Shown in pieces: positions 44,600-57,289 of a DNA stretch of 64,000 bases. Made by a program: the position numbers and the translations under genes. Under the pieces are notes generated by a model. The model was not told the DNA's origin and ran no database searches. It saw nothing but the letters and a program-made list of their open reading frames with translations. The stretch spans positions 18,503,519 through 18,567,518 of the forward strand of contig CM077651.1 in assembly GCA_039707465.1 (NCBI GenBank), in the 5' to 3' direction. This stretch comes from Rhabdophis nuchalis (Eukaryota; Chordata; Lepidosauria; Squamata; Natricidae). Every line of letters begins with the position of its first letter. Position 1 is the first letter of the stretch.

Positions 44600-45550
44600 T
44601 CACACAATGTGACTCTGGATTGTGTACAATATAAACAAACAAACAATAAGACAAAGGCTAATGAGCACATCAATATTATTCAGAAAAGACTAGAAGATAC
44701 CATATGCATTCTTAGAGACAGTATAGCTATTTCAACAATTCTCCATCTTCTTAGATCCTCAAGCATTTAGACATCATTATGCTTTGGGGAATTTTTAGAA
44801 ACTATCAAGGACAGATTTTAGTTTAGCTATTGAGCTCATATATTTTGCAAACATAGTTTGCTATATCTCTGCTATAAGAAATTCATCATGGCAGAAATAA
44901 AGAGCATTTCTTCCCCAACTGGAATCAAGCCAATTTCTGACAATCTACTCTGGATTTGTTTATGTGGCAATAGAAACAATGCTGGGCAGATGTTCTGTCT
45001 GGGCAGCAACAATTCCAGATTGGTGGAATATCTTGCCTACCACCCATCCTGGAAAATCAAACCCAATCAGTTTGCCTGGATGGGTTATTTTGCCCTTATC
45101 AAATGATCATGTATCCTAGCATCCTAGTTGTCACCTACCTGTCTGCCCTGTCACTAGAGGCCACCCTGAATGATTTTATTTTCTCCAACAAGTGCTTAAA
45201 CACTTAAAATCTAAAATTCTTTGTGTTGTCAGGATATTCTCTTGATCTGAAAATGGTTTCTGCTCTCTGTAAAATACTACAAGGGCAGAACATCATTCAA
45301 ATTCTGCCTTATCAAGCAAACTGGAAGCAATGTTCCTGGCATCAAGAAGCAGCGACAAAAAGGATCAAAGATGACTTGCCTTAACATTTTCATTAATAAA
45401 TGAAGTGTTAAAATACACATATCCAATTACATCCTGTAACCTAACTCCCTTTCCTTTCGATAAATCTGATTAATGACACTACATGGAAATCTTAATTATT
45501 AACTCCATTTTTCCTCCCACTCCTTAAACTTGATCTTTGTATTGTTTCAA
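44600..45550. other. No recognised gene
   Basis: No signature was found. Confidence 0.45.
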
Positions 45551-45554
45551 AGAG

Positions 45555-45715
45555 AGATCCCATCTGGAACTAAGGAAAAACTTCTTGATAGGGAGAACAA
45601 TTAACCCATGGAATATCTTGCCTTTGACAGTGGTAGGTGATCTACCACTAGTGGTTTTCTAGAAAAGATTGGATAGCCAGTTGTCTGGAATGATATAAGG
45701 ACTCCTACCTTGCAA
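45555..45715 (+). mobile_element. CR1 LINE 3' fragment, decayed
   Basis: GGAAAAACTTCTTGATAGGG, CCATGGAATATCTTGCCTTT and AAAGATTGGATAGCCAGTTG follow the order of the CR1 end-of-ORF sequence seen at 11,340-11,460. The 3' terminus is missing. Confidence 0.65.
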
Positions 45716-47690
45716 CTGGGAAAACCATAGCCTTGACTATACACACTTTTGTTGGCAAGTCTCTGCTTTTAACTTCTAGCATTTTTGAGGTCCATTGATG
45801 GACCAGTGGGGGAAAAAAAGGAAGGTGGTGGTAGAGAAGAATCAGATATTTGCCATGTGAGCAATTCACCGGTGAAACCGGATAGAGTGGAGGCTCTGGG
45901 AGACAGAGGTTCACCACTCTGAAGCTAATCCTTCACCGATGACTTATGCTAGCAGAGAAAGAAAGGAGAGATTCACAATGGTTGAGAGTAGGTTGAAGAT
46001 GATGGTTTTTTTTTTCATTCATGACCTTGAAAAATAGTTAGTGGGCTGCCCAATTCCTGGTAGAAAGTTTGAAGCCCATAAAAGGAACTTTTTATGTAAG
46101 AACCTTAAGGTAATACAGAACTGGCCATGTATTATCATAGAGGAAATACACTGTATAACAGTAGAAATGATAATGGAAATCATGGAACATCTCATATGTG
46201 GGACATAACATAGTGTACCATTCATGTCATGAGCTGAGAAGTTAGGGGTGGAGGATATGAGACATCCTTGTAATAAATCAAACAGGATGGCTCTCTGCCA
46301 CTGCTGAACTTCTTATACCAATCTATATGATTATGAAGTGCTTGTTTACCCTTTCCTCCTCCAAGCCCCTTATTTCCAGGTGTGCTTTGTTAAAAACTGC
46401 TTTAATGCATATGCAATAAAAAGATAGGCTACTTCTGAAATCAACTAAATTTAAAGTTTGTTTCACCAAACCCGGGAATTAAAATGCAACTTCCCCTCTT
46501 GAATTACTCATTTGCCAGCGAATGAATATTAACATAACCCATTTACATTTACATGAGATATTCCTTTCTTGACTACATAAAGAGCAGCATGACATGCTCT
46601 ATATCTGCAAAACTGGATCTTGCAATTTAATTTACTTAAACAGTAATCTTTTATTTCTTCCTGAATCATAAGGCTTTATCTTTACAGCTTTACTATACTT
46701 TGTGCTTAATTTAAATGCAGGCAGGATCTGATTATCTCTAGAAAAAAAAGGAACACTGCAATGTTCTCTGCTCTACAAGAATTAATTGAGATAGATGGAG
46801 ATACATAGGTAGAGAGAAAGAGAGACAAAGAGACTACAAATTAGCAATAGAGAGAACTTACAAATTAGCAAAGCTTTTTAAAAAAAATTATTTATCTGTG
46901 TTTAATGACATGTTCAGAGTTTAATGGCCCGGGCATTCTAAACAATGAAGCATTGATTGCTGGGTTCTAAGGATTCATGTTTTATGACATCTCCATGGGT
47001 TCAAGAGCTGCAGTCTTAGGCAAACTGGTAAAGAAACATCAGTTTTACCTTTTAGTAAAAATCTGTGGGATCCATTTGCTTCAAAGACATAAGCCAAAGT
47101 CTGGAAACAATTTTATGCCAGGTTAGTTGGCTAAGGCAGCTCAGGAAAACAAACAAACAAGCAAACTTAGCCACTAATTTCTCCAATTTGACATAAGACC
47201 TGGATGATTATGTTTTACACAATTTACTTACATATGCCAAAAACTTTTTATTTAACAGAAGACTTTCACAGAATGTCATACTCCATGAAATAGAAGGATG
47301 TTCCCTTGATCCCAAGATGCATTAATATAATGATAATGTGCTTAAAAACCATTGGCTAATTACCTTGAGACTAACTGTTCTACTGTTAATTTATATTAAG
47401 TAGCATTTTTAATGACATACTTTCATAGATGTCTTGCCTTTGACAGATGTCTTCTGTTTCTAAACAGCTATGTTATTTTTTTGGTTTTGTTTTATTCTCC
47501 CAAAAAGAGAGAAAACAAAACTGTTAATTAAGGAAAGGTGAATTACAGTTGCTTGCCAAAATCTGAATAGTGCTAGGCACCTTCTCCCCAGAACATTTCA
47601 TAACATTAGGAAATACTGCATAAAGTGATGTACACCGTACAATTTCCAGGCTCCCATTCTTTCTAAAAATGGAAATCTGTGGTCCATTTC
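45716..47690. other. Repeat-poor stretch without gene
   Basis: No transposon or coding domain was recognised. The part at about 46,480-46,760 is AT-rich, complex sequence and could be conserved non-coding DNA, which only a comparison could show. Confidence 0.4.
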
Positions 47691-47774
47691 TGAATTACAA
47701 TTCCCAAGAACCTGGTGCAAGGATACTTGAAAAATGCTGGGAGCTGTAGTTTGCTAATACCCGCAAGGACACGA

Positions 47775-47870
47775 AGTTGGAGTAATCTGGCTGAACCGGG
47801 GTGCCGGAAACCACAGCCACTCAGTCTTGGACGGGTTGAGCTTGAGTTTGTTACTACCCATCCAGATTAA
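47775..47870 (-). mobile_element. Inverted piece of L2 ORF2
   Basis: On the minus strand it encodes NKLKLNPSKTEWLWFPAPRF, in the L2 polyprotein after the RT core. Over 72 bp (47,775-47,846) it is the inverted counterpart of 48,241-48,312 with only two differences, far closer than either is to the L2 at 2,230-3,700. It therefore probably arose together with the copy that starts at 48,226. Confidence 0.8.
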
Positions 47871-48225
47871 TTTTTTTTGGCTTTCCGCATTGTTTTTGGT
47901 CACTTGCTTGGTGTTGAGCTATTAGTTCTCAGGGTTTTATTAGCTGAGATGAAGCCGCTGGAGAAGTATTGTTGAAAAGCTGGAATTTGAAAATGATGTT
48001 TAGTTCATAAACATCCATGTTTAGTTCATGGAAATGATCATGAGAATGCAATATTGAAGATCAATACAGTGTGAGAAGAAGAAGCAAGAGGCCAGATTCC
48101 TAGGAACAGTGGTTGTGAGGAGGGGAATTCCCAGCACTACAGATCACAGAAAGACAAAGGCAATTCCTTTAAACTCCTCTATATGTTAAACCAGACACTG
48201 GCTGACCAATATCAAGGCTTTACAG

Positions 48226-49195
48226 AGTAATGTTGATGAACTCAAGCTCAACCCTGCCAAGACTGAGTGGCTGTGGTTTCCGGCACCCCGGTTCAGCCAG
48301 ATTACTCCAACTCTGGCCATTGGGGGCGAAACATTGGCCCCCGTGGAGAGGGCGCGCAATTTGGGTGTCCTCCTGGATCCCCGGCTGTCCATGGAAGACC
48401 ATGTGGCGGCCGTGGCCAGGGGGGCGTTTCATCAGGTACGCCTGATGCGCCAATTGCGCCCCTTACTGGACCGGGCTGCCCTCCGCACAGTCACTCAAGC
48501 TCTCGTGACGTCCTGACTCGACTACTGTAATGCTCTCTACATGGGGCTTCTCTTGAGGTGCACCCGAAAGCTACAGTTAGTCCAAAACGCAGCCACGCAG
48601 GTGATTACGGGAGCCACTAGATGCTCCCACATAACACCGATCCTGCGCGAGCTGCATTGGCTTCCTGTGGTCTTTCGGGTGCGCTTCAAGGTCTTGACGA
48701 CCATCTTTAAAGCGCTCCATGGCTCGGGGCCTAGTTATTTGCGAGACCGCCTCTTGCCTCATACATCCCTTAGACCGATACGCTCCCACAGAGAGGGCCT
48801 CCTCAGGGTGCCGTTGGCCGGACAATGCCGACTGGCGACACCCAGGGGAAGAGCCTTCTCTGTGGCGGGCCCAGCCCTTTGGAACGACCTGCCCACCGAA
48901 TTACGCACCATCACCGGCCTCCGCCTCTTCCGCCAATGTCTAAAGACATACTTATTCCAACAAGCCGGCCTAGCCTAACCTCCCATGGGGACTTTTAGAT
49001 AGTTTTAAATCGGGTATTTTAAAATTGGGTTTTTCGCATAGGATAAGATGGTTTAATTTATATTTTAAATTGTGTATTTATTTTGTATTTTGTATGTTTT
49101 TTAAATTTCCTGTGCGCCGTCCTGGGTCCTCTGCAGAGAAGGGCGGGATATAAATGTAAATAAAATAAAATAAAAATAAAATAAACTCACTTAAG
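48226..49195 (+). mobile_element. L2-clade LINE, 5'-truncated, ~970 bp, little decayed
   Basis: The copy begins within the post-RT region and runs through the end of ORF2 and a 3' UTR. The UTR has TGTGCGCCGTCCTGGGTCCT and GAAGGGCGGGATATAAATGT, and ends in AAATAAAATAAAATAAA. The UTR order equals that at 60,590-60,712. An inverted partial copy lies 380 bp upstream. Confidence 0.9.
48241..48978 (+). pseudogene. L2 ORF2 carboxy end with a single stop
   Basis: One frame stays open over about 246 codons. It contains KTEWLWFPAPRF, RNLGVLLDPRLSMEDHV, LDYCNALYMGL, ILRELHWLPVVFRVRFK, REGLLRVPL and VAGPALWNDLP, and ends QQAGLA. The only break is TGA at about 48,514, where the other L2 copy has arginine (CGA type); this is the expected product of CpG decay. 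RT and endonuclease domains are absent because of the 5' truncation. Confidence 0.88.
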
Positions 49196-49559
49196 AAAAG
49201 CAAACGAACATAAACTGGCTGTAGAACCGAGAATCCGAGTTTCCATAGCAATCAAAAGAAGACTGTGGAGCAGATGAAAAGTCCAGGAATCATACTGAAG
49301 GTGATGCTCCCACAGAAAACCAGCAGAATCAGTTAGAACTCAAGATTGCCAGCAAAACGTAAGACATCTCATCATGCTTCTCTGAGAATGTGCTTTGTTG
49401 CCTGCAGGTGGAATCTGAAGGTGAGATGCTAGAGAAAATACCATGTCTAGACTATAGTGCTTTAAGCTGTCCTTAGGCTTCTTTCAGCTATGGAAGGATA
49501 CAGACCCAACAATGAGGCATTTGCTTAGGAAAGGACAGGTGGGCTATTCTGCTTTAGGA

Positions 49560-49678
49560 CAGGGATATACAACCTTGGCAAAATTAAGACCTGTGGACTT
49601 CAATTCCCTGAATTCCTCAGTTAGCCATACTTGCCAGGAAATAAAAAGTCTTAAAGTTGCCAAGGTTTGACACCCCTG
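49560..49678. mobile_element. hAT-type MITE, 119 bp, perfect TSD
   Basis: The ends CAGGGATATACAACCTTGGC and GCCAAGGTTTGACACCCCTG are inverted with a few differences. CTTTAGGA flanks both sides exactly (49,552-49,559 and 49,679-49,686). It is related to the palindromic copies at 29,578 and 33,584. Confidence 0.92.
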
Positions 49679-49686
49679 CTTTAGGA

Positions 49687-51385
49687 TGTAGTTGGGTTGA
49701 TTTGCCCCCAGACATCTTAAGAATTGTGATGTCTACCACTGATTCACTTGGGATCAATATATTAGAACATCACATCCACTGTTTTAGAACTAGAATGGCA
49801 CCAAGCATAAAAATTAAGAAAAGTAGATAAGGAACAAGTGGAAAACATATTAAAAGTTAGAAGCAGAAGACTATACTTGCTACTTAGAGAATTAGAAAAA
49901 AATTATACTGCAAGGTATGCAACTTTATACTGCATACCCAACTACTTCCTAAATAATTATTTATATGGTTTCAACTAGTACCCAGATACACAGAAAGATT
50001 TGGGTGAAACAGAACACAGGATTCTTCTGTACTGTTCTTTCCTAATTCTAATTTATGATTTTGAACCTTTTCTCCTGATTATGGTGAAAGAATGTCTGGG
50101 ATGAGACTTCCTATGTAGGGTATACTTTTTCTTCAATTTTAATCTCATTTTGCTCCAAAATTAAAGCAGCAACAGGGATTTTAAACTTTCTCTGTTATAG
50201 CTCAATGGCTGGATCTTTTACAGAATTGAATTTCAAATTAGTTTGAATCAAGTCTCACCTTCACATTTCTATCTTGACTTATTCATATAAGTCTAATGAT
50301 GTTTGGTAGAAAATGCTCCTCTGAATTACCTAACTCAGTGTTCCTTACTAAGACGACTTCTAAATGCAGATGGAGTCTTTGTATTATATTGCCACATTTG
50401 GGGAAAAAAATCTCTTAAAAAGAAAGAATGTCTAGTTATTCCCCTGCCCGAGGAAGAGAAAACATAACCAAGTGGGAACACTGAATAGCTCAAAATTCTT
50501 TTTCTGCCTGACAGACAAAGGAAGATAAAAGAAACCTTGCTTAAAAAGTAGAGACACAGCTTTAGAGAGTCTGCAAGACCTTTGAACAGTACAAGTCCAA
50601 CTTCTTATCATCAAATCAAATACAGCTCACCAGGCAGCCCTCAAGGGACTCAGTAACACCCCAGTTTTTAAATTTAATTGGAATGACAATAATGAGATAC
50701 TCACATTAGTTAAAATGGTGCTGGCTAATTGGTTGTTTAGAAAGTCATAAGATTTCACCTGCTGCAGTTCAAGCATCAAGGTATTTGAGCAGGCAAAGTT
50801 GCTTAAAAAATCAAATTAATAGGAAGGTACATTTAAAATCATTTAGCCCCAACCTCTCCCAGCTGCTTACCACACACTATACTTTCTAAGGCTGTTGAGA
50901 ATCATAACTATAATGACTGATAGTGTTATTTATTAAATTTGTGTGCCAACCAACTCTCAATGACTTTAGGCATATATAGAGGGCTTAATGTTACAGGCAC
51001 CTGATCTAGTTTATCACTGCTCTGGATATGAGACACAGTGTTGACTGCATTAGATCCCAAGTAATTCTGGTTTGCTATGATGGACCACAAATTACCCAGA
51101 AATTGCGACACTACAAATTTACATGCCAAAAGCAATAAAGAATTATCATTTCAGAGGCAGCAATAATACCCTTATAGAACTTGTTCATGTCGTAATATCC
51201 TTGAGACTCAGTGAAGAGGAGAAAATGATTTGATTTTCTTATTTGCATAAATGCAGTTAAACAAGTTCTCAGCAATATTGAACAGTTTAAACCTTAGAGT
51301 GGGTTTTAAGCAATCTATCTGTACGCCAATTGGGGCAAACTAAGCATGCAAACAGATACCACTGATTGCAGGGTATATTCTACTG
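49687..51385. other. No recognised gene
   Basis: AT-rich. No signature was found. Confidence 0.45.
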
Positions 51386-51393
51386 TGTGTGAC

Positions 51394-51579
51394 CAGAGGT
51401 GGTATTCAGCAGGTTCTGACCAGTTCTGGAGACCTGGTAGAGGAAATTTTGAGTAGTTCAGAGGACCAGTAAATACCACCTCTGACTGACCCCGCCTCTG
51501 CCACTCCTACCAAGCTATATCATGCCCACCAAGCCACACCCACATAACTGGTAGTAAAAATTTCTGAATCCCACCACCT
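51394..51579. mobile_element. hAT-type MITE (CAGAGGTGG family), 186 bp
   Basis: It starts CAGAGGTGGTATTCAGCAGG and ends CTGAATCCCACCACCT. Flanks TGTGTGAC and TGTGTCCC match 6 of 8. It is shorter than the 295-bp copy at 29,732 because the middle is missing. Confidence 0.82.
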
Positions 51580-51596
51580 TGTGTCCCTTATCAGAG

Positions 51597-51687
51597 AATA
51601 TATATATATATTTATTGATCAGCTCATAAAACTAACATACACATACATACATACATACATACATACATACATACATACATACATACA
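51597..51687. repeat. (AT)n and (ATAC)n microsatellite
   Basis: A short TA tract at 51,599-51,611 is followed by about a dozen ATAC units at 51,636-51,687. Confidence 0.9.
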
Positions 51688-51689
51688 AA

Positions 51690-52655
51690 TATATGGTGTA
51701 AAAGGCTGGTTTTAATCCCTTTTAGCATTGATTTTATTCGTCTATATTGATTTCCCAAGGACTGCTATGTAAGTGTGAAAGTTGAACATGTCCTAAATCA
51801 GGATCTATGACAAAATAACAAACATATGCATTTGTGAGGACAATGTACATAAATTCTGATGTATATTTGACAGAATATTTATACTTGGTATTGGATAGAA
51901 AATGCTGCAAAGGTAGCATAGCCATGACAAAACTGCTACGCTCATGAACTTAGATTCTTTTCTACCTAAAATATTTTTTTTAGCAAAGTTCCCATATTTG
52001 TTTGTTTTAATGTTTTTGTCTCGACGTTTTAGCTCAGTGCTGCTGAAAGAGAAAATAAAGCCACGAGCAAAACCCACATCATCAGAAGTTCAAGTTGAGA
52101 TTGGAACTGATCTTCCATGGTATTAACAGACGGGGATTAAAAAAAAACCCAATCTTTTCCACTTGGAGCATTCAGAAAATGGATGGAGCAGAGACTGGAT
52201 GTGCTATCCGGAAAAAGAAAAATGTCCTTTTTGGTTTGGTTTTTGCTTTGATTGCCTTTCTATGTCAATGTTCTGCAAATGACCCAGACCAATCTAATTC
52301 AAATCATCTTCAGTGCCACATTCATTAACCTAAGAGCCATAAAACTAAAGCCTTTTTGTACACCGATGCACAGGTCTCTTGGAGCAGTAAAATCATTGAC
52401 TCTGTGGAAAAGACTCCTGGTAATACAGGAATCCAGGAACTTCAAGCCACTCTATATTCCCCCTCGTTTCCTAAAGTACCCTGGAAAAGCAAAAGAACGA
52501 GGCTATCACAATCAAGGTCAAAACCATAATCTGTTTCCAACACCAGTGATGAAGCTTGCATTTATTACAGCTTTAGAGAGCCTGGAACAATGGTGTCAAA
52601 GTAACATCTACTGTTAAGAGCTCCCTTTAAAGCCACTTTTCAATTTTTAATTAGC
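51690..52655. other. No gene called
   Basis: An 87-nt open segment at 52,033-52,119 follows a pyrimidine-rich stretch ending TTTTAG, but its donor (GTATTA) is weak and its peptide is unfamiliar, so it is not called. Confidence 0.4.
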
Positions 52656-53910
52656 TTAACAGAATAATAGAGTGGAAAGGAACCTTGGACTTGTTCAATA
52701 CTCCACCCAACCCCAGCAGGAGACTCTATACAAGTCTGGACAAATGGCTGTCCAATCTCTTCTTAAAACCTCTGGTGATGGAGCAACCACAACTTCTGAA
52801 GGAAAGCTATTCCATTAGTTTATTGTTCTCATTGTCAGGAAATTTTCCTTTAGTTTTAGGTTGGTCCTTTCCAATTAATTTCTATCCATTGTTTCCTGTC
52901 TTGCATCCTGGTGCTTTGGAAAATAGTTCACCCCCTCTTCTTTGTGGCAGCCCCTCAAATATTGGAACACTGCTATCATGTCACCCCTAGTTCTTCTTTT
53001 TCTTAGACTACATACCCAGTTCCTGCAATTATTCTTTTTTTTTTTAATTGCAAAAGTTTTATTGGGTTTTACAAATTTTGTGGATAGGGTGGGGTAAGGT
53101 GAAGTACAAAAATATTTTGAAAACTTTCACGTCGAGATCATTGGCCCCTCCAGGGCTTCTTAATAAGACATTGGTAATACATTTTCAATACTACTACAAG
53201 GTGAAAAGAAATGCATACATCATATAAATTCTAAAATTCTATGCTGGCAGTCGTATACAAACATCCAGATAAAAGTTATACTGTATTAGTCAAAAGCAAA
53301 GTCATTTTTTAGATCTAAGTCTCTTGGAAATTATGTCTTCATGTTCTCCTCCCTGGCCCCCAGTGGGCGGGGCCGTGGCCCCCTCTGCTCCTCCTGGTTC
53401 TTCCCCCAGGGTAGAGGAATGTTTTTTAAGAGAGGCTTCCGCCTCAGCAACTGTTTTAATCCTTACTCTTCCTCCTTCCCAGAACACCAACATCCCTTCT
53501 GGCATCACCCACTTGAACCAAATCCCGTGCTCAAACAATTTTTTTCCTGCAATTATTCTTCATGCTTTAGCCTCCAGCCCCTGATCCTCTTTGTTGCTCT
53601 TCTCTGCACTTCTTTCCAGGATCTCAACATCTTGTTTATATTGTGCAGACCGAAATCGATGCAATATTCCAAGTGTGGCCTTATTATAAATTGTTACTAA
53701 TACTTCATGTGATCTTGAGTCTATCCATCTGTTAATGTAGTCTAGGATTGTATTGGCTTTTTTGGCAGCTGCATCACACGGCTGGTTTCTATTTAAGTGA
53801 TTGTCCATTAGGGCTTCAAGATCCCTCTTGCAGTTACTGCTATTTGAGCCAGCTCTTTTCCTTTGTTTTTGTTTTCATTTTACGTACATTTTTATTGCTG
53901 TACTGCCATA
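52656..53910 (-). mobile_element. CR1 LINE, ~740 bp, split by a retrocopy
   Basis: On the minus strand it runs from RT-end sequence (SRSHEVLVTIYNKA, about 53,690) to the 3' end near 52,660, which reads GGTTCCTTTCCACTCTATTA. The retrocopy at 53,037-53,543 interrupts it and duplicates CR1 sequence as its target site. Frameshifts show that the CR1 was dead before or soon after that insertion. Confidence 0.85.
53037..53543 (-). pseudogene. Processed retrocopy of an unidentified cellular mRNA
   Basis: On the minus strand the copy ends in AATAAA (53,058-53,063), about a dozen bases, and an A tract next to the duplication. The 17-bp target duplication TTCCTGCAATTATTCTT is perfect (53,020-53,036 and 53,544-53,560). 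The 5' half holds an open frame of 78 codons (53,302-53,538) ending EDIISKRLRSKK. The rest looks like a 3' UTR of about 250 nt. I do not recognise the protein. The 5' end is probably truncated. Confidence 0.8.
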
Positions 53911-56184
53911 GTTTTAAGAGTATTGTGAACTCAACGCACTTAAGATTTGTATTTTTACTTTAGGGAGAAGGAAGAAAGAAACAGCACCCACATTCTGCTT
54001 TCCAGATTTCACTCAAACCTACCAACAGCTCAAAGTTGACTGCTATTTAAAAAGCAAAGAGCTACTTGCTATCAGTAACCAATTTCCCCTTATTCTTCTG
54101 GACAGCATCTCTAATAGATATGACCCCCTTGAATGAGAGCTACAAATGGAGTTAGAGACCTCCTTTTAGATCTTCCAACTTTTATGTCTGAATAAGCTCC
54201 CACCTTACAGAACACAGCTGTTCGTCCAGCTGCTGCAAGTTTTAACCAACAAGGAAACTAAGACTTCAAAATTGAAAATGTTGTTGATTTTATGACCAGA
54301 CAATGCCTACTGATGGCACAAACAGTATGCTACATTTTTGAGCTTCTAACTGCAACTAAAAACACAATGGACACTCTCTAAAAGATGTATCTATTAAGCT
54401 TACACACAGTCATTATAAACTGCTGACACAGTCCAAACAAGTACATCCAGTGACAACTGTGTCTCAAAACCAGTTAATAATGGTGGAAAGGTGGTGGATC
54501 CCAATTAAGAGACCTAAACCTACATCCAGAGAAGTGTACAAGGCAGGCATCGGTCTCCCAGAAAGTATTGGATGAAAGACAAAAAAGAAACTATAATTGT
54601 CAAGTAATCATACCACTCTACAAATCCAAAGTAAAAGAGGGAATAGAGGAAAATGGGGACCCAGAAATGCAGCCATTCTTCTCTTCCTTAGTCACCTTCT
54701 ATGCTGTGAAAGGCAGTAGAATGATTTGCAGAAGGCTGAATGACTGCCATTCAGGAAAGACGCAAAATAAATCTTCCCAGCATTTAAACATTCTGCTATT
54801 GCCAACATGTTGTTTAAAATGAAGCTTTTTCTCAACAAATTTGAGATATGTGTTCAACACAGAGAGAATTGGTTTATTAAAAACTTATCTTGGCAATGTT
54901 AAACCTTAAAGTTTAATTGCAGCAACATACAGGTAGGTAAGCCCAAGGACATTCCATCACCACTGTCCTCAAGAAGAGACAGTCTGGGTAAACAGTCTGT
55001 ACCTCCTAAAGCAAGTTAGTCTGCTTAAGTACCCTTAGAGACAAAATGATTAATTCTTTCAGTACCTTGCCAGCTACTGAATAGGTAGGCAATATGAAAA
55101 GGCTAGACAATCTGAGGGAATGAATAGCAATAACATATAAAGCGACTAAATATAGCTGGTTACCTCAACTACCCAGGAAAATAGGACCTGTCTTGAGAAA
55201 CCATCTGCTAGTCTACCTCCTATTTTAATATGTAATATAGAGCCACAAAAGAACAGCAAAAAGTCCTTGGGAGTAGTTTTCTTTCATGTTCCACCTGCTT
55301 CCTGATAAAATATTACCTTAAACAGAAAATATAAGAAATTGGATTATAATTGAGGCCTACAGACAAGAAGAAGCAAGATGCAGCCCAAACTTTTCTGAGT
55401 TATTATCTGAGGATGGGCATGGGATGGGACAGAGTTACAAGGAGAGCACTTTTAGTTCAACACTTCATGGAATAGAACCAAGTCCCAAATCATCTGTATA
55501 TCTGGGACTATAGCTCATGAAGCAATCCAAAAAGGGGCAAGGAGAAAACTTCGGGTAGGAAAACTATCACCATCACCTAGAAGTATGTATTCCTTCTGGA
55601 GGTTGACACAGTTCTGAAATGCCAACAACAGAGTATACCGTCCAAATTGCTGATAGGATAGGACTGAATGGGGAACACCTATGGTCAATAGGTGAGCTCT
55701 ATTCTTTTCTTGGAGATATGCTAGGATGCAGAGCATGGCTACAGTTTTCCTTATGGCCTATGACTCCCTTTGTTCCTCCTTCCCCAGCAAACTAGGAGAT
55801 AGTTCTGCAGGTCAACTGAAGAGCAGCAGGAATGATTTCTAACAATCCCTGCCAGCTTCCAACAAGAAAATTCAATGGGGAAGATGGCTGGAAGTCAGAA
55901 GCTGCTCCTGCTTGCTCTGATTTTTTGCCCACCAGAGGTCATTTCTTTGCTCTTCCTTCACCCAGCAAAGTATCAGGCAGTTCGATAAGTCAATCAAAGA
56001 GGAGGAGGAGGAGTGAGTTCTGATACTATATGTTGCTTATTGGGGAAGCCAGCTGGAAAATGAAAGTTGTCACTCCTGCAGCGGCCACTGTTGCATCTAA
56101 TCAACTGGTAGCAAGGCCCAACAGGCAAACAATGGTTGGCTGTTTTGGAATTGAGGCTAAAATTTGAAATCTTAATAGGGATGA
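53911..56184. other. No recognised gene
   Basis: A long stretch with no supported feature. The open frames (for instance 54,568-54,822 and 55,515-55,736) show no domain. Confidence 0.4.
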
Positions 56185-56415
56185 GTGAGGAGCACAATGT
56201 CTCACATGGTTAAGATGCTGAGTTGGAGGTTAGCAAGCCCACGTTCAGGACCTGAGTGCTGCTGTGGGGGAGGGTGAACTTCTGTCCTTCGCTCCTGCCA
56301 GGGACATGAAAGGAACTCTCCAACTGGGTGTCTCCCAGGCAACAGTAATATCATTAGCTAATCCTTTCAATCTGGAAGCATCTTGGTGCTTCTGACATGA
56401 GTGTGATGTGATAGG
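56185..56415 (+). mobile_element. tRNA-derived SINE, further family, tentative
   Basis: GAGCACAATGTCTCACATGG, TTAAGATGCTGAGTTGGAGG and CACGTTCAGGACCTGAG have the spacing of tRNA boxes A and B. The rest contains GGCAACAGTAATATCATTAG and GCATCTTGGTGCTTCTGAC. The tail and a target duplication were not resolved. Confidence 0.5.
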
Positions 56416-56571
56416 GGTGGGTGGTAAGGGAAAGAGGAGTGTGTGACTCAGATGCCTGCCAATTTGTGACCCGAGTGCCCTATTTGTCCCTGAATTGCAG
56501 GCTCTCCAACATGGAGAGGGGGGTGGGCGCAATTTTCCTTGCACTCCCCCAACAAAGTGGCAGACAGTTCC

Positions 56572-57284
56572 TGTCATGGCCCCATCCGATCCTGGTTCAG
56601 AGGAGCAGGACGAGTTGGAACTGGGACTGTCTGACATGTCTGTCTTGGAATGTTTGGAGAGGCCAGGGGCTGAGAACGATGCTGTCCCAGGCCCCTGAGG
56701 TACTGGGGGAGATAGTTGATTGGATGGAGAGATACCTGATCTAACAGTGGGGAGGATTGGCTATAGACAGGCAGTGGTATTGAGAGGCTGCAGATCCCTT
56801 TTGATAAGGAGCAGCTACCTCCCCCGCTGAGTCTGAGGGCATGAAAAGGAGAGCAGAGACAAGCTCAAGGAAGGTCTGAGAAAAGGTTGCCCCCCCCTCC
56901 CCTCCTCACAAGGAACACCTGGCATGGGTTGACGTAAGCAGAAGCTGGGGGAGATTCTCTTTGTCGGGAACAATTGTTTGCTTTGGCTTACACTCCCCCA
57001 GCTTTGGGGAAACTCAGCCTGGACTTGTGTTTCTGCCTGTGCCTTACTTTTGTCTTGAGAACTTGCCTTTAGCCTCATGGACTTGCCCTATGGACCTTGA
57101 CTCTGGATCTTCTCTTTGGACATCTCCACTGCCTTTGCAAATTGGTTTTGTTGTTTACTGGCATTTGTTCGTGGGCTTTCAGGGAAGTGTGGGGTAGACC
57201 CTTACTGACCATGATAGGACTGTTGTGGAATTTAATCGAGCAATAAAGGGCTCTATCAAAGCCTAGGCAACATGGGCCATAATA
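56572..57284 (+). mobile_element. Solo LTR, family C, ~713 bp
   Basis: It begins TGTCATGGCCC and ends GGGCCATAATA, a worn inverse. The duplication GTTCC flanks it (56,567-56,571 and 57,285-57,289). AATAAA at 57,242-57,247 lies about 40 bp from the end, setting plus orientation. A 5-bp duplication with TG ends fits Gypsy or retroviral integration. No internal genes adjoin. The several overlapping open frames have no recognisable domain. Confidence 0.8.
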
Positions 57285-57289
57285 GTTCC

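Noticed and set aside
52033..52119. Possible 87-nt exon after TTTTAG
   Set aside because: One frame is open, but the donor GTATTA is weak and there is no partner exon.
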